NCBI GenBank assembly: GCA_910575105.1 | Contig: CAJTDK010000009.1 | Coordinates: forward strand, 1 to 64,000 | Origin: Lachnospiraceae bacterium | GTDB lineage: Bacteria > Bacillota > Clostridia > Lachnospirales > Lachnospiraceae | DNA: 64,000 nucleotides | Direction of reading: 5' to 3' | Shown here: positions 34,292-42,182 of the stretch, piece after piece | How positions within the stretch are numbered: the first letter of the stretch is position 1 | Layout: every line of letters starts with the position of its first letter | The notes under the pieces: model-generated | Told to the model about the DNA's origin: nothing | What the model saw: the letters and a program-made list of their open reading frames with translations, nothing else | The model's database searches: none | Program-made: the position numbers and the translations under genes

Positions 34292-34316
34292 GTTACTGGC
34301 CAGAGTGAACAGTAAC
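34292..34316. repeat. GTTACTG-family hairpin, copy e
   Basis: GTTACTG and CAGTAAC at the tips of a 25-bp inverted repeat (GTTACTGGCC, AGAGTGAACAGTAAC), between the DtxR-type gene and the Feo promoter. Confidence 0.75.
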
Positions 34317-34413
34317 CTTAATTACCGGCGGACAAAGGAAGTCCGCATGCTGTTATCAGTATAACACATTTATATAGGAAACTCAAAAAATCTTAAAAAG
34401 GGCTAGAAAATTG

Positions 34414-34445
34414 TTGACATCTAATGCTCGTTAGTATATACTAAC
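34414..34445 (+). promoter_or_regulatory. Feo operon promoter with DtxR-type operator
   Basis: TTGACA (34414-34419), 17 bp, TATACT (34437-34442): a near-perfect sigma-A promoter. The perfect 16-bp palindrome GTTAGTATATACTAAC (34430-34445) covers the -10. It resembles the TTAG...CTAA dyads bound by DtxR/IdeR proteins, and such a regulator is encoded next door. Confidence 0.85.
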
Positions 34446-34533
34446 AGTGAAAATGAAAATACTTATCAAAATCAAAGCAGCAGTCTCTCTGTCAGGGAAC
34501 CATACTGCCGCGGATAAAAAGGAGGAAGTTGCA

Positions 34534-34743
34534 ATGCCGTTGTCAATGGCAGGTTCAGGCGAACCGATGCAGATCAAAAAGGTCGGAGGAAAAGAAGAAG
34601 TCAGGAAGTTTTTGGAGAGTCTTGGATTCGTTGTGGGCGGGATCGTGACTGTCGTATCCGATATCGGCGGCAACATGATCGTGAACGTGAAGGATTCGCG
34701 CGTGGCCATAGGAAGAGATATGGCGAATAAGATCATGGTGTAG
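34534..34743 (+). CDS. feoA: FeoA-domain protein, first copy
   Basis: 69-residue SH3-like protein that assists the FeoB iron transporter. The pattern FLESLGFVVGGIVTVVSDIGGNMIVNVKDSRVAIGRDMANKI is the FeoA fold. ATG 34534 follows AAAAAGGAGGAAG; the 98-codon frame begins far upstream without a site. The second FeoA gene follows 51 bp later. Two separate FeoA proteins are common in clostridia. Confidence 0.92.
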   Translation: MPLSMAGSGEPMQIKKVGGKEEVRKFLESLGFVVGGIVTVVSDIGGNMIVNVKDSRVAIGRDMANKIMV

Positions 34744-34794
34744 GCAGATGCTCCGTTTTATAAAATGAATAATAGAAGGAAGGGATGAGGAAAG

Positions 34795-35016
34795 ATGAAG
34801 ACGTTAAGGGAAATAGCCTGCGGAAATACGGTGAAGGTGACGAAGCTTTCGGGAGAAGGGCCGGTCAGAAGGCGGATCATGGATATGGGAATCACGAAGG
34901 GTGTGGACGTATTCGTGCGGAAGGTAGCGCCTCTTGGAGATCCGGTGGAAGTGACCGTAAGAGGGTATGAGCTGTCCCTGCGGAAGGCAGACGCAGAGAT
35001 GATTCTGGTGGAGTAA
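34795..35016 (+). CDS. feoA: FeoA-domain protein, second copy
   Basis: 73 residues with the typical FeoA signature MKTLREIACGNTVKVTKL, RRRIMDMGITKGVDVFV and APLGDPVEVTVRGYELSLRK. It is closer to the standard FeoA than the first copy. AAGGAAGGGATGAGGAAAG precedes the start. The protein is cytoplasmic and expected to bind FeoB. Confidence 0.94.
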   Translation: MKTLREIACGNTVKVTKLSGEGPVRRRIMDMGITKGVDVFVRKVAPLGDPVEVTVRGYELSLRKADAEMILVE

Positions 35017-35079
35017 TGCGCTGCCGGGGCAGGATGCCCTTAAGCCCGTATATGCAGAACAATTTTTTTTACATATAAG

Positions 35080-35093
35080 TTAGCTTATACTAA
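35080..35093 (+). promoter_or_regulatory. Second DtxR-like dyad before feoB
   Basis: TTAGCTTATACTAA, a TTAG...CTAA dyad similar to the main operator, lies 59 bp before the feoB start. It may give feoB an extra, internally controlled promoter. Confidence 0.5.
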
Positions 35094-35151
35094 TAAAAGA
35101 GAGCGATAGCTAATAAAAGAAAGTAAAAACAAACTTAGAAGGAGAAATGTT

Positions 35152-37305
35152 ATGTCGGTAAAAATAGCACTTGCAGGAAATCCGAACAGCGGAAAGACGA
35201 CGCTGTTCAATGCCCTGACCGGTTCAAATCAGTTTGTGGGAAACTGGCCGGGGGTAACGGTTGAAAAGAAGGAAGGAAGATTAAAGGGGCAAAAGAATGT
35301 CATCATCATGGACCTTCCGGGTATTTACTCCCTGTCGCCCTACACGCTTGAGGAAGTGGTGGCGAGAAATTACCTGATCAACGACAGGCCGGACGCGATC
35401 ATCAATATCGTGGACGGGACCAACATTGAGCGGAATCTGTATCTGTCCACCCAGATTATGGAGCTTGGCATTCCGGTCATTATGGCGGTGAACATGATGG
35501 ATCTCGTGCAGAAGAACGGTGATATGATCCGCACGGCGAAGCTGGGAGAGAAGCTTGGCTGTGAGGTGATTGAGATCTCCGCGCTTAAGGGAACAGGAAT
35601 CATGAAAGCAGCGGAACGGGCGGTCGCTCTTGCACAGTCAAAAAAGGCGTCAGAGATTGTCCATGAGTTCTGCGGGGACGCAGAAGCCATCATCGGAAGG
35701 GTGGAAGATAAGCTTGCCGGAATCGTGCCGGATACCCAAAAGAGATTCTTTGCCGTAAAGCTCCTGGAAAAAGACGATAAGATTCAGGCGCAGATGGCAT
35801 CTGTGCCGGACATTTCTGCGGATATCCAGGAGATGGAGGAGAAGTTCGACGACGATACGGAGAGCATCATCACAAATGAAAGATACGTCTATATCTCTTC
35901 CATTATCGGAGAGTGTGTACAGAAAAACCAGACAGAGAAGCTTACTACATCAGATAAGATAGACCGCATCGTTACAAACCGCTGGCTGGCGCTGCCGATA
36001 TTTGCAATTGTAATGTGGCTGGTGTATTATGTATCTGTATCGACAGTGGGAGCGATTGTAACGGACTGGACAAACGATGTGCTATTCGGCGAGATCATCC
36101 CCCCAGCAGTGGAAAACATCCTTGCGGGCGTGAACTGTGCAGACTGGCTTCAGGGACTGATCCTGGACGGAATTGTAGCCGGGGTTGGCGCGGTGCTTGG
36201 CTTTGTGCCGCAGATGCTGGTACTATTCATTTTCCTTGCATTTTTAGAGGCCTGCGGATATATGGCGCGGGTGGCATTTATCATGGACAGGATCTTCCGC
36301 AAATTCGGTCTTTCAGGGAAATCCTTTATCCCGATGCTTATCGGCACAGGCTGCGGCGTTCCTGGAGTTATGGCGTCAAGAACCATTGAAAATGACAGAG
36401 ACCGCAAAATGACGATTATGACGACGACATTTATCCCATGCGGGGCAAAGCTGCCTATTATCGCACTGATCGCGGGGGCGCTGTTCGACGGTGCGGCGTG
36501 GGTTGCGCCGAGCGCGTATTTTGTCGGCATTGCGGCGATCATCTGCTCTGGCATCATCTTGAAGAAGACGAAGATGTTCGCAGGCGATCCTGCTCCTTTC
36601 GTTATGGAGCTTCCGGCGTACCATATGCCGACGGCGGGGAATGTCCTCAGAAGCATGTGGGAGCGCGGCTGGTCATTTATTAAGAAAGCAGGGACGATCA
36701 TTCTTGTATCCACCATCCTTCTGTGGTTTTTGATGAGCTTTGGCTGGGCGGACGGCTCCTTCGGCATGATCGAGGCAGAGCAGCTTGACAGCAGCATACT
36801 GGCATCGCTCGGAAGTATTGTGGCGCCGCTTTTTGAACCCCTTGGCTGGGGCGACTGGAAGATGGCAGTTGCAGCAGTTACAGGACTTATCGCTAAAGAA
36901 AATGTAGTAGGGACTTTCGGCATCCTGTTTGGATTTGCAGAAGTTGCAGAGGACGGAACGGAGATCTGGGGACAGCTTGCAGGCAGTATGACAGCAGTAG
37001 CAGCCTATTCCTTCCTTGTATTCAACCTCCTGTGTGCGCCCTGCTTTGCAGCGATGGGAGCCATCAAGAGGGAGATGAATAATATCAAGTGGTTCTGGTT
37101 CGCTATCGGATACCAGACATTGCTCGCCTATGTAGTTTCCCTCTGCGTATATCAGATCGGAAATTTAATATCAGGCGGCGGCTTCGGGGTTGGCACAGTT
37201 GTTGCCATCGTGCTTGTCATCGGATTTATCTATCTGCTGGTTTGTCCTTATAAAGAAAGCAAGACCTTGAAGGTGAGCCTGAAAGGGATGGCTCCGGCGA
37301 GGTAA
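35152..37305 (+). CDS. feoB: Ferrous iron transport protein B
   Basis: 717-residue inner-membrane Fe2+ transporter. The N-terminal G domain shows G1 GNPNSGKTTLF, G3 DLPGIYSL and G4 NMMD. A helical GDI region follows, then a membrane domain from about residue 280 with two Gate motifs (GTGCGVPGVMASRT and a later CAPCFAAMGA). Length is usual. AGAAGGAGAAATGTT precedes ATG 35152. It works with the two FeoA proteins and the small Cys-rich protein downstream. Confidence 0.96.
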   Translation: MSVKIALAGNPNSGKTTLFNALTGSNQFVGNWPGVTVEKKEGRLKGQKNVIIMDLPGIYSLSPYTLEEVVARNYLINDRPDAIINIVDGTNIERNLYLSTQIMELGIPVIMAVNMMDLVQKNGDMIRTAKLGEKLGCEVIEISALKGTGIMKAAERAVALAQSKKASEIVHEFCGDAEAIIGRVEDKLAGIVPDTQKRFFAVKLLEKDDKIQAQMASVPDISADIQEMEEKFDDDTESIITNERYVYISSIIGECVQKNQTEKLTTSDKIDRIVTNRWLALPIFAIVMWLVYYVSVSTVGAIVTDWTNDVLFGEIIPPAVENILAGVNCADWLQGLILDGIVAGVGAVLGFVPQMLVLFIFLAFLEACGYMARVAFIMDRIFRKFGLSGKSFIPMLIGTGCGVPGVMASRTIENDRDRKMTIMTTTFIPCGAKLPIIALIAGALFDGAAWVAPSAYFVGIAAIICSGIILKKTKMFAGDPAPFVMELPAYHMPTAGNVLRSMWERGWSFIKKAGTIILVSTILLWFLMSFGWADGSFGMIEAEQLDSSILASLGSIVAPLFEPLGWGDWKMAVAAVTGLIAKENVVGTFGILFGFAEVAEDGTEIWGQLAGSMTAVAAYSFLVFNLLCAPCFAAMGAIKREMNNIKWFWFAIGYQTLLAYVVSLCVYQIGNLISGGGFGVGTVVAIVLVIGFIYLLVCPYKESKTLKVSLKGMAPAR

Positions 37306-37409
37306 GGAACTGTTAAGATTAATGCTTTCACAGTTCCTAAGGGCAGACCGGTGCAAGAGTGTACAAAAGACTGGAAAAAAATGGAAAATGCAGACGGAGG
37401 TTAATCAGT

Positions 37410-37547
37410 ATGGGAACTTTTGTTGTAGGGGCAGTTGTGTGTGTCCTTGTCGGGCTTGCGGTAAGAAGCATGGTCCGGGATAAGAAGAATGGGAAATCCT
37501 TACAATGCGGCGGTGACTGCAGAAACTGCGGCGGGCATTGCCATTAA
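37410..37547 (+). CDS. FeoB-associated Cys-rich membrane protein
   Basis: 45-residue protein with one membrane helix (about 3-20, FVVGAVVCVLVGLAVRS), a basic stretch and a C-terminal CGGDCRNCGGHCH cluster. This is the FeoB-associated Cys-rich family, which replaces FeoC in many Firmicutes and may bind iron or a cluster. ATG 37410 follows CGGAGG; the longer frame from 37359 is unsupported. A terminator follows, ending the Feo operon. Confidence 0.9.
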   Translation: MGTFVVGAVVCVLVGLAVRSMVRDKKNGKSLQCGGDCRNCGGHCH

Positions 37548-37580
37548 CAGTGTTATCTTTGAGGTAATTAAAAATATCAG

Positions 37581-37624
37581 GCAGGGATTGGCAAAAGCGG
37601 ATATTGTCAATCCCTGCTTTTTTA
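37581..37624 (+). terminator. Terminator of the Feo operon
   Basis: GCAGGGATTG pairs perfectly with CAATCCCTGC across 17 nt and ends in TTTTTTA. Confidence 0.92.
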
Positions 37625-37760
37625 TGATGAATTTGTTCTGCAGCTTTTTACCTGATAACATAGAATCCCTGCTAAAAAACGGTTATTTACTATATTTTCT
37701 GGCAGAACATGTCATAGAATCCCCTGAATGTGTGTCTAATAAGTGAAAGGAGGAGTGAAA

Positions 37761-38282
37761 ATGCCGGCAAATAAAAATCTGGAGCGGCTGATTAATGAAT
37801 ATGGCGATTCGCTTTTAAGAATGTGCTACCTGCATTTAAAAGATTATCATCTTGCGGAGGATGCCGTTCAGGAGACCTTTATCAAAGCGATGAGATCCTA
37901 TGATTCCTTTGGACACAGGTCGAGTGAAAAAACTTGGATAATGCGTATAGCCATCAACACCTGCAGAAATATCATGAGGAATCATTGGTTTCAGACAGTC
38001 AGGAACAACATGGATATCCATATCCCTGCAATCGGCGGCAATCCGATTGATGAGCTCCATGAGAAGAATAGTGTGACCGGGGCAATTCTGAAATTAAATG
38101 CACGTGATAGAAAAGCAATCGTTCTGTATTACTATCAGGAGATGTCAGTGAAGGAAATCGCTGAAATTACCGGGAAGTCACAGAGTGCGGTAATGCAGCG
38201 CCTGAATCGGGCACGCAGAAGACTGAAAAAAATATTAATGGAGGATGGATATGATGAAAATGGACTTGAAACAGGAAATTGA
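37761..38282 (+). CDS. ECF-type RNA polymerase sigma factor
   Basis: 173 residues with sigma region 2 (LLRMCYLHLKDYHLAEDAVQETFIKAM, WIMRIAINTCRNIMR) and region 4 (LNARDRKAIVLYYYQEMSVKEIAEITGKSQSAVMQRLNRARRRLKK). No extra domains. AAAGGAGGAG precedes ATG 37761. The anti-sigma gene overlaps its end by 32 bp, so the pair is translationally coupled. CATAGAATCCCTGC and CATAGAATCCCCTG occur twice upstream (about 37660 and 37714), possibly part of an autoregulated promoter. Confidence 0.94.
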   Translation: MPANKNLERLINEYGDSLLRMCYLHLKDYHLAEDAVQETFIKAMRSYDSFGHRSSEKTWIMRIAINTCRNIMRNHWFQTVRNNMDIHIPAIGGNPIDELHEKNSVTGAILKLNARDRKAIVLYYYQEMSVKEIAEITGKSQSAVMQRLNRARRRLKKILMEDGYDENGLETGN

Positions 38283-39054
38283 TTATGAGTTATCCGGAAT
38301 GACGGTCAGCAGGGAGCTTAAGAATAAAATTTACAAAGAAGCAGATGGGAGGTCCGGGAAATATAAGCTTCAAAGGATTATACAGACAGCGGCGGCTGTT
38401 CTGGCAGTCATCGGCCTGACCGCGACGACGGCATATGCCGGATATAATCTTTATCACCGCCTTCTGGTGAATCAGGAGGCTTTGCCGGAATTGGACAAGA
38501 TGGAAGTTGTAGATATGACGCCCCTTAATGCAGCTAAGGACGAAAGCGGATGGATAGAAAAAGATTACGGCAGCTATAAAGAGCTTAAAGATATGCTGGG
38601 AGTTCATCTGCTGGATACCAGACTGGCGGCAGCCCATCCATATATGCAGTGCCATATTGCGACGGATAATAAGGATAATGCAATGATCACCGTGGAGAAT
38701 TATATTCTGGGAGATACGGACGGCTATGAGTACAGCGAGGAGGATAAATGCTACTTTTATCAACAGGGAGAAGAATACCGTTCGCCGGTTTCCCTGTCAG
38801 TTTCCCTGATCTTAAGCCAGGAGCAGCTGGCGCGCGGGTGGGATACAGAGTATATGGGATATTACCGGTTCGTGGAAGATTATACTTCGGCGCAGGGGTA
38901 TAAGGTGAATGTATTGGAGGATACGGTAGATGGACAGACGGAGCATTATATCTCTGAGAAGGCGGCGGTATTCGTTGCGGATGGCATAGAATATACGGTA
39001 AAGGGGCGTACCTCGCTGGAAAATATCAAGATGATTGTTGACTCTATGGAATAA
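38251..39054 (+). CDS. Anti-sigma factor with single membrane helix
   Basis: 267 residues: a short cytoplasmic N-terminus (about 1-45) that would hold the ECF sigma factor, one membrane helix at about 46-66 (AAAVLAVIGLTATTAYAGYNLY), and a large extracellular domain. Its end (FVADGIEYTVKGRTSLENIKMIVDSM) resembles DUF4367-type sensor domains. No zinc-binding HxxxCxxC motif is present. ATG 38251 with GGAGGATGGAT upstream; 38245 and 38254 are alternatives. The signal is unknown; envelope stress is the general expectation for this layout. Confidence 0.85.
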   Translation: MMKMDLKQEIDYELSGMTVSRELKNKIYKEADGRSGKYKLQRIIQTAAAVLAVIGLTATTAYAGYNLYHRLLVNQEALPELDKMEVVDMTPLNAAKDESGWIEKDYGSYKELKDMLGVHLLDTRLAAAHPYMQCHIATDNKDNAMITVENYILGDTDGYEYSEEDKCYFYQQGEEYRSPVSLSVSLILSQEQLARGWDTEYMGYYRFVEDYTSAQGYKVNVLEDTVDGQTEHYISEKAAVFVADGIEYTVKGRTSLENIKMIVDSME

Positions 39055-39137
39055 GGCTGGCATAGCGTCTCATCCCTCTACCTTTTCCTGACAAAATATC
39101 AGATACATGATTCGCCAGAATTTATGCAGACTACCAG

Positions 39138-39169
39138 AAACAGCGCCTGCACTAGTGCAGGCGCTGTTT
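39138..39169. terminator. Bidirectional terminator, perfect palindrome
   Basis: AAACAGCGCCTGCA and TGCAGGCGCTGTTT pair perfectly around CTAG. It lies between the convergent anti-sigma and LUD genes. Confidence 0.9.
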
Positions 39170-39189
39170 GAAACCGCAGAGTACCAAAC

Positions 39190-39825
39190 TTAATATCCGA
39201 GATTCTCCGCCACCATAAAGACCTTGATCCGGCCAGGGATCATACTGCGCCTTGTGATGACCAGATGGCTGCATATGCAGCCGGGAGAAAGGCAGTCGGC
39301 GCACAGCCCTGTCTCATGACAGGGCGTCTTGTAGTTCAGACGCTGTACATTGGCCGGGGATGCCAGGTTGCGTGTGCGTTCGATACCCGCCTCGACGGAT
39401 CTGACGAATTTATTCATGCCGACGATGACGTAGACCTCCTTCGGTCCGTGCATCAGGCAGGCGAGCCGGTTCCCGGAGCCGTCGATATTGATAAGCTGCC
39501 CGTCATATGTCATGGCATTGCTGCTCATAAAATATGCGTCAGCCATGACAGAGCGGCCGTAGATCTCTCGTTTTTCCTCGGCGGTCTTCGCGAGGGCGCG
39601 GTCGATAAGCTGATAGCTTCCAGCCTGCAGGGCAGACAGCATGCCGCATTTCTTAAAGCTTTCTGAGCCGCCCCAGGCAACAGAAGCATTTTCCGGCAGC
39701 ATAGACAGAATCTTTTCAACCATCTCGCTGCAAGTTTCAAAATAGTATCCTTCCATACTCCTTTTCTTCAGTTCTGCGATAATGGAAGGTGCTGCGACAG
39801 AAAATGCCTTTTGTAAATTGTCCAT
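39190..39825 (-). CDS. LUD-domain protein (lactate utilisation, LutC-like)
   Basis: 211 residues, LUD (DUF162) fold as in LutC and the C-terminus of LutB. Features are MLPENASVAWGGSESFKKCGML, DAYFMSSNAMTYDGQLINIDGSGNRLACLMHGP and the four-Cys tail CHETGLCADCLSPGCICSH. The N-terminal ATG 39825 follows GAGGTG. No lutA or lutB is nearby, so this is a stand-alone member; such solo proteins are common in gut clostridia and have no firm function. Confidence 0.85.
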   Translation of the reverse strand: MDNLQKAFSVAAPSIIAELKKRSMEGYYFETCSEMVEKILSMLPENASVAWGGSESFKKCGMLSALQAGSYQLIDRALAKTAEEKREIYGRSVMADAYFMSSNAMTYDGQLINIDGSGNRLACLMHGPKEVYVIVGMNKFVRSVEAGIERTRNLASPANVQRLNYKTPCHETGLCADCLSPGCICSHLVITRRSMIPGRIKVFMVAENLGY

Positions 39826-40149
39826 GTAGATCACCTCATTCTATTATTATAATTTTATTGCTTAAAATAATTAAAAACCTCTTTTGTTATTTTGTCAATG
39901 TCAAAGTCTGGCGCATAGCCTGGCTGTGCATGGGATTTTTGCACTCTTGCATCATGTTCTTGCAGAATGCGCAGTCAGTGCGCATTCCTGACCCATAAAC
40001 AGTAACCTTACAGCGTATGCTTTCATTATAAAGGATGTGGTAATGTGATTGAAAAAGCATGGCGGGGAAGATATAATAAAGAAAAAACAAAAGTCATGCT
40101 GAGCATTACATGGCTTCAAGAATGCGATAAAGGACGGAGGAAAAGAAAG
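39826..40149. other. Intergenic region with dispersed hairpin
   Basis: No gene before the ATG at 40150 is supported; an in-frame extension to 40045 lacks a ribosome site. The region contains repeat copy f (39947-40013) and an AT-rich stretch (39840-39900) holding the LUD-gene promoter region. Confidence 0.5.
39947..40013. repeat. Dispersed hairpin repeat, copy f
   Basis: ATCATGTTCTTGCA, then GAATGCGCA-GTCAG-TGCGCATTC (39965-39987, perfect 9-bp stem), then a tail ending AACAGTAAC. A sister copy lies at 44155-44214. The CAGTAAC end links both to the GTTACTG family. Confidence 0.75.
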
Positions 40150-40737
40150 ATGTGTGAGAAGATGGTGAGCTTGTTCACGAGGCAGAATGACAAGACCTTA
40201 TATCAGTTGGAGCGCGATGGCAGGGTCATCAACGTAAGGCGTTATGTGGAGCTGCATTTTGGGGATATCGCGCCGTTGTTTTTAGACAGCTACGACTGGT
40301 TTACGAGGATGGCAGAAAAGAAGGTTCCAAAGCCAAAGGATGTTCATGCGCCGATCTGGTGTGCCATCCGGAGGGAGGACTGTCTGCCGCCAATTCCGGG
40401 AACGGTGGTGTATGAGCTGTCCGTGCCGGAAAAAGAGGTGATCTATTTCAGCGACCTAAAGTGGGATTATGTGCTCAACCGTATCTATATTCCTGAGGAC
40501 GACACAGATGCGGCGCGCTATAAGCAGCATTTGAAGGATATCGGCGTGACCAGCGGATTTGAGTTTTTCGAGGGGAAGTACAAGGGATTTTACCCGGACG
40601 AGGTGCAGAGGATCAAAGAGAGCTGGAAGAGGGTATTTGAGGTGGAGAGCCTTGAGGAGCCGGGCGTGTGCGGGAATATCTGGGAGATTCGGAAAGAAAA
40701 TGTAGTGCGGATCATAAAGCCGGGGGAGACGGTCTAG
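40150..40737 (+). CDS. DUF3841-domain protein
   Basis: 195 residues, single DUF3841 domain (TLYQLERDGRVINVRRYVELHF, YDWFTRMAEKKV, PIWCAIRRED, ELSVPEKEVIYFSDLKWDYVLN). Cytoplasmic, function unknown. ATG 40150 follows CGGAGGAAAAGAAAG. The last codon and TAG stop lie at the tip of palindromic element E3 (CTAGTACAGC), so insertion of the element set the present end of the protein. Confidence 0.85.
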   Translation: MCEKMVSLFTRQNDKTLYQLERDGRVINVRRYVELHFGDIAPLFLDSYDWFTRMAEKKVPKPKDVHAPIWCAIRREDCLPPIPGTVVYELSVPEKEVIYFSDLKWDYVLNRIYIPEDDTDAARYKQHLKDIGVTSGFEFFEGKYKGFYPDEVQRIKESWKRVFEVESLEEPGVCGNIWEIRKENVVRIIKPGETV

Positions 40738-40803
40738 TACAGCGAAAATTAAGTTTTGGATAGGCAAGCCAAACTGCCAATTATTTAATATTCGCTGTAC
40801 TAG
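40734..40803. repeat. Palindromic element E3 (70 bp, internally deleted E2)
   Basis: Perfect tips CTAGTACAGCGAA / TTCGCTGTACTAG. The left 29 bp match the right arm of E2 and the right 41 bp match its left arm, in reverse orientation. The central 97 bp of E2 are missing, and the join lies at an ATAG shared by both sides. It lies between two convergent genes, gives the upstream gene its stop codon and can act as a terminator. Confidence 0.85.
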
Positions 40804-40805
40804 CG

Positions 40806-41978
40806 CTAGAACCTGCCTCCCAGGAACATCACATGTGTCAGGCCGACATAGTTTTTCCTTCTATATAAAAACCATCGGAAAGAAGCAGCTTTTCTCTGTA
40901 CCAATCGGCGGCATCCTGCGGACGCAAGCCAGACGGTCTGGGCGATTGTATCCGTAAGCCGCAGATCTGCAATCTTGTTGGTGAAGGCGGAAAGCTGCGG
41001 TACAGAGAACACAGCCGCCAGCAGTATGCAGCAGAAAAGCAGCAGCAGGGACTGCGGCAAAGTGGACACATCCTTTAACAGGGTTGTGCAGTCCTTGAGA
41101 TAAGAGTAAGTCAGCCCGTGGAACAGGTATATGGCCATGGTGCGTGTCCCGATATAAGAAAAACATGTCTGGCGACTTGGAACGAGCAGCATGACAGCAA
41201 AGGTCATGACAAAGCCCACCATGTAGCAGACACAGCGCCAGAGTATGCCCGAAAGGATATCCTGCCCGAGGAAATCATAGTTGTACCGTCCGTAAAATAC
41301 CTTGACGGATAAAGTGTCAAAGACAGGGATATACAGGATACATCCGGTAAAAAGTACGATAGCAGCCGCGCAGAGGAGACGCAAGGACGTCCTCTTAAGT
41401 CTGGTGAGCACATTGCGGTTAAACTTCATGCCTGTCAGGAAAAACGGATAAAAGTAAAGGATCCGCGGCAGGCTTAAGAAGTTGTCTGCCATGTCCGAGC
41501 AGCCGATCAGCAGTCCGGCGGCAACGGCGCCTGCCATATAGTGCGGACATTTTTTCACCCACGGAGTCGCTGCGCGCCACACAAAGAGCGCGAGCAGATA
41601 CCACAGGGAGAACTTGGGATACAGCAGATAAAGCCCTGTTTCCTTGTGCAGGATAAAGATATAGAAAAAGTAATAGATAAATTCATAGACGATATACGGC
41701 ACCAGAAGCTTCTTCAGGATGACCGCATACTTAAGCTCCCGTCTGGAAAAATAGCCGGAGATGAAGATAAACGCCGGCATGTGGAAGGACACGATAAGCC
41801 ATTTGAGCGTATATAAAAATTCATTGTTCCTGTAGCATGGCTCTATGAAATGTCCCATGACTACCAGCACGATCAAAAGCGCCTTATAGTTGTCGAACAA
41901 GTAGTCGCGCTGCTTTGCCACAGATGCTTTTGCGGAGGTTTCCGCAGATGTTTTGCAGATGCATGTTATGCTGTCCAT
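40806..41978 (-). CDS. Membrane acyltransferase (acyltransferase 3 / OafA-like)
   Basis: 390 residues with about ten membrane helices. The family N-terminal block is visible: DYLFDNYKALLIVLVVMGHFIEPCYR, with the conserved His in VMGH, and FHMPAFIFISGYFSRRE with the conserved second motif. Such proteins move acyl groups to cell-surface sugars. ATG 41978 is used since GATGAGGT lies upstream; the longer frame to 42161 has no site. Monocistronic, convergent with DUF3841. Confidence 0.88.
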   Translation of the reverse strand: MDSITCICKTSAETSAKASVAKQRDYLFDNYKALLIVLVVMGHFIEPCYRNNEFLYTLKWLIVSFHMPAFIFISGYFSRRELKYAVILKKLLVPYIVYEFIYYFFYIFILHKETGLYLLYPKFSLWYLLALFVWRAATPWVKKCPHYMAGAVAAGLLIGCSDMADNFLSLPRILYFYPFFLTGMKFNRNVLTRLKRTSLRLLCAAAIVLFTGCILYIPVFDTLSVKVFYGRYNYDFLGQDILSGILWRCVCYMVGFVMTFAVMLLVPSRQTCFSYIGTRTMAIYLFHGLTYSYLKDCTTLLKDVSTLPQSLLLLFCCILLAAVFSVPQLSAFTNKIADLRLTDTIAQTVWLASAGCRRLVQRKAASFRWFLYRRKNYVGLTHVMFLGGRF

Positions 41979-42112
41979 GTATAGTACCTCATCTAAAAAT
42001 CTGATAATCATTCTATTCTTTTCCCATATCCGGTTCAAGAGTAAAATTATACGAAAAAAGCAATTTGAATTACGTAAATTTGTAACATGTTTTGAAAGCG
42101 TGCAAATACTAC

Positions 42113-42141
42113 TGGAAAAATCTATAGGATTTATATATAAT
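42113..42141 (+). promoter_or_regulatory. Probable promoter of the IMP cyclohydrolase gene
   Basis: TATAAT at 42136-42141 with a weaker TGGAAA at 17 bp spacing. No purine riboswitch-like sequence was seen in this leader. Confidence 0.45.
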
Positions 42142-42182
42142 GGAAAGAACAATTCAAACAAATGGAAAAAGGAGAGGTATTC

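Noticed and set aside
37489-37746. 85-codon ORF between the Feo operon and the sigma factor
   Set aside because: Begins inside the Cys-rich protein gene and crosses a strong terminator; no ribosome site.
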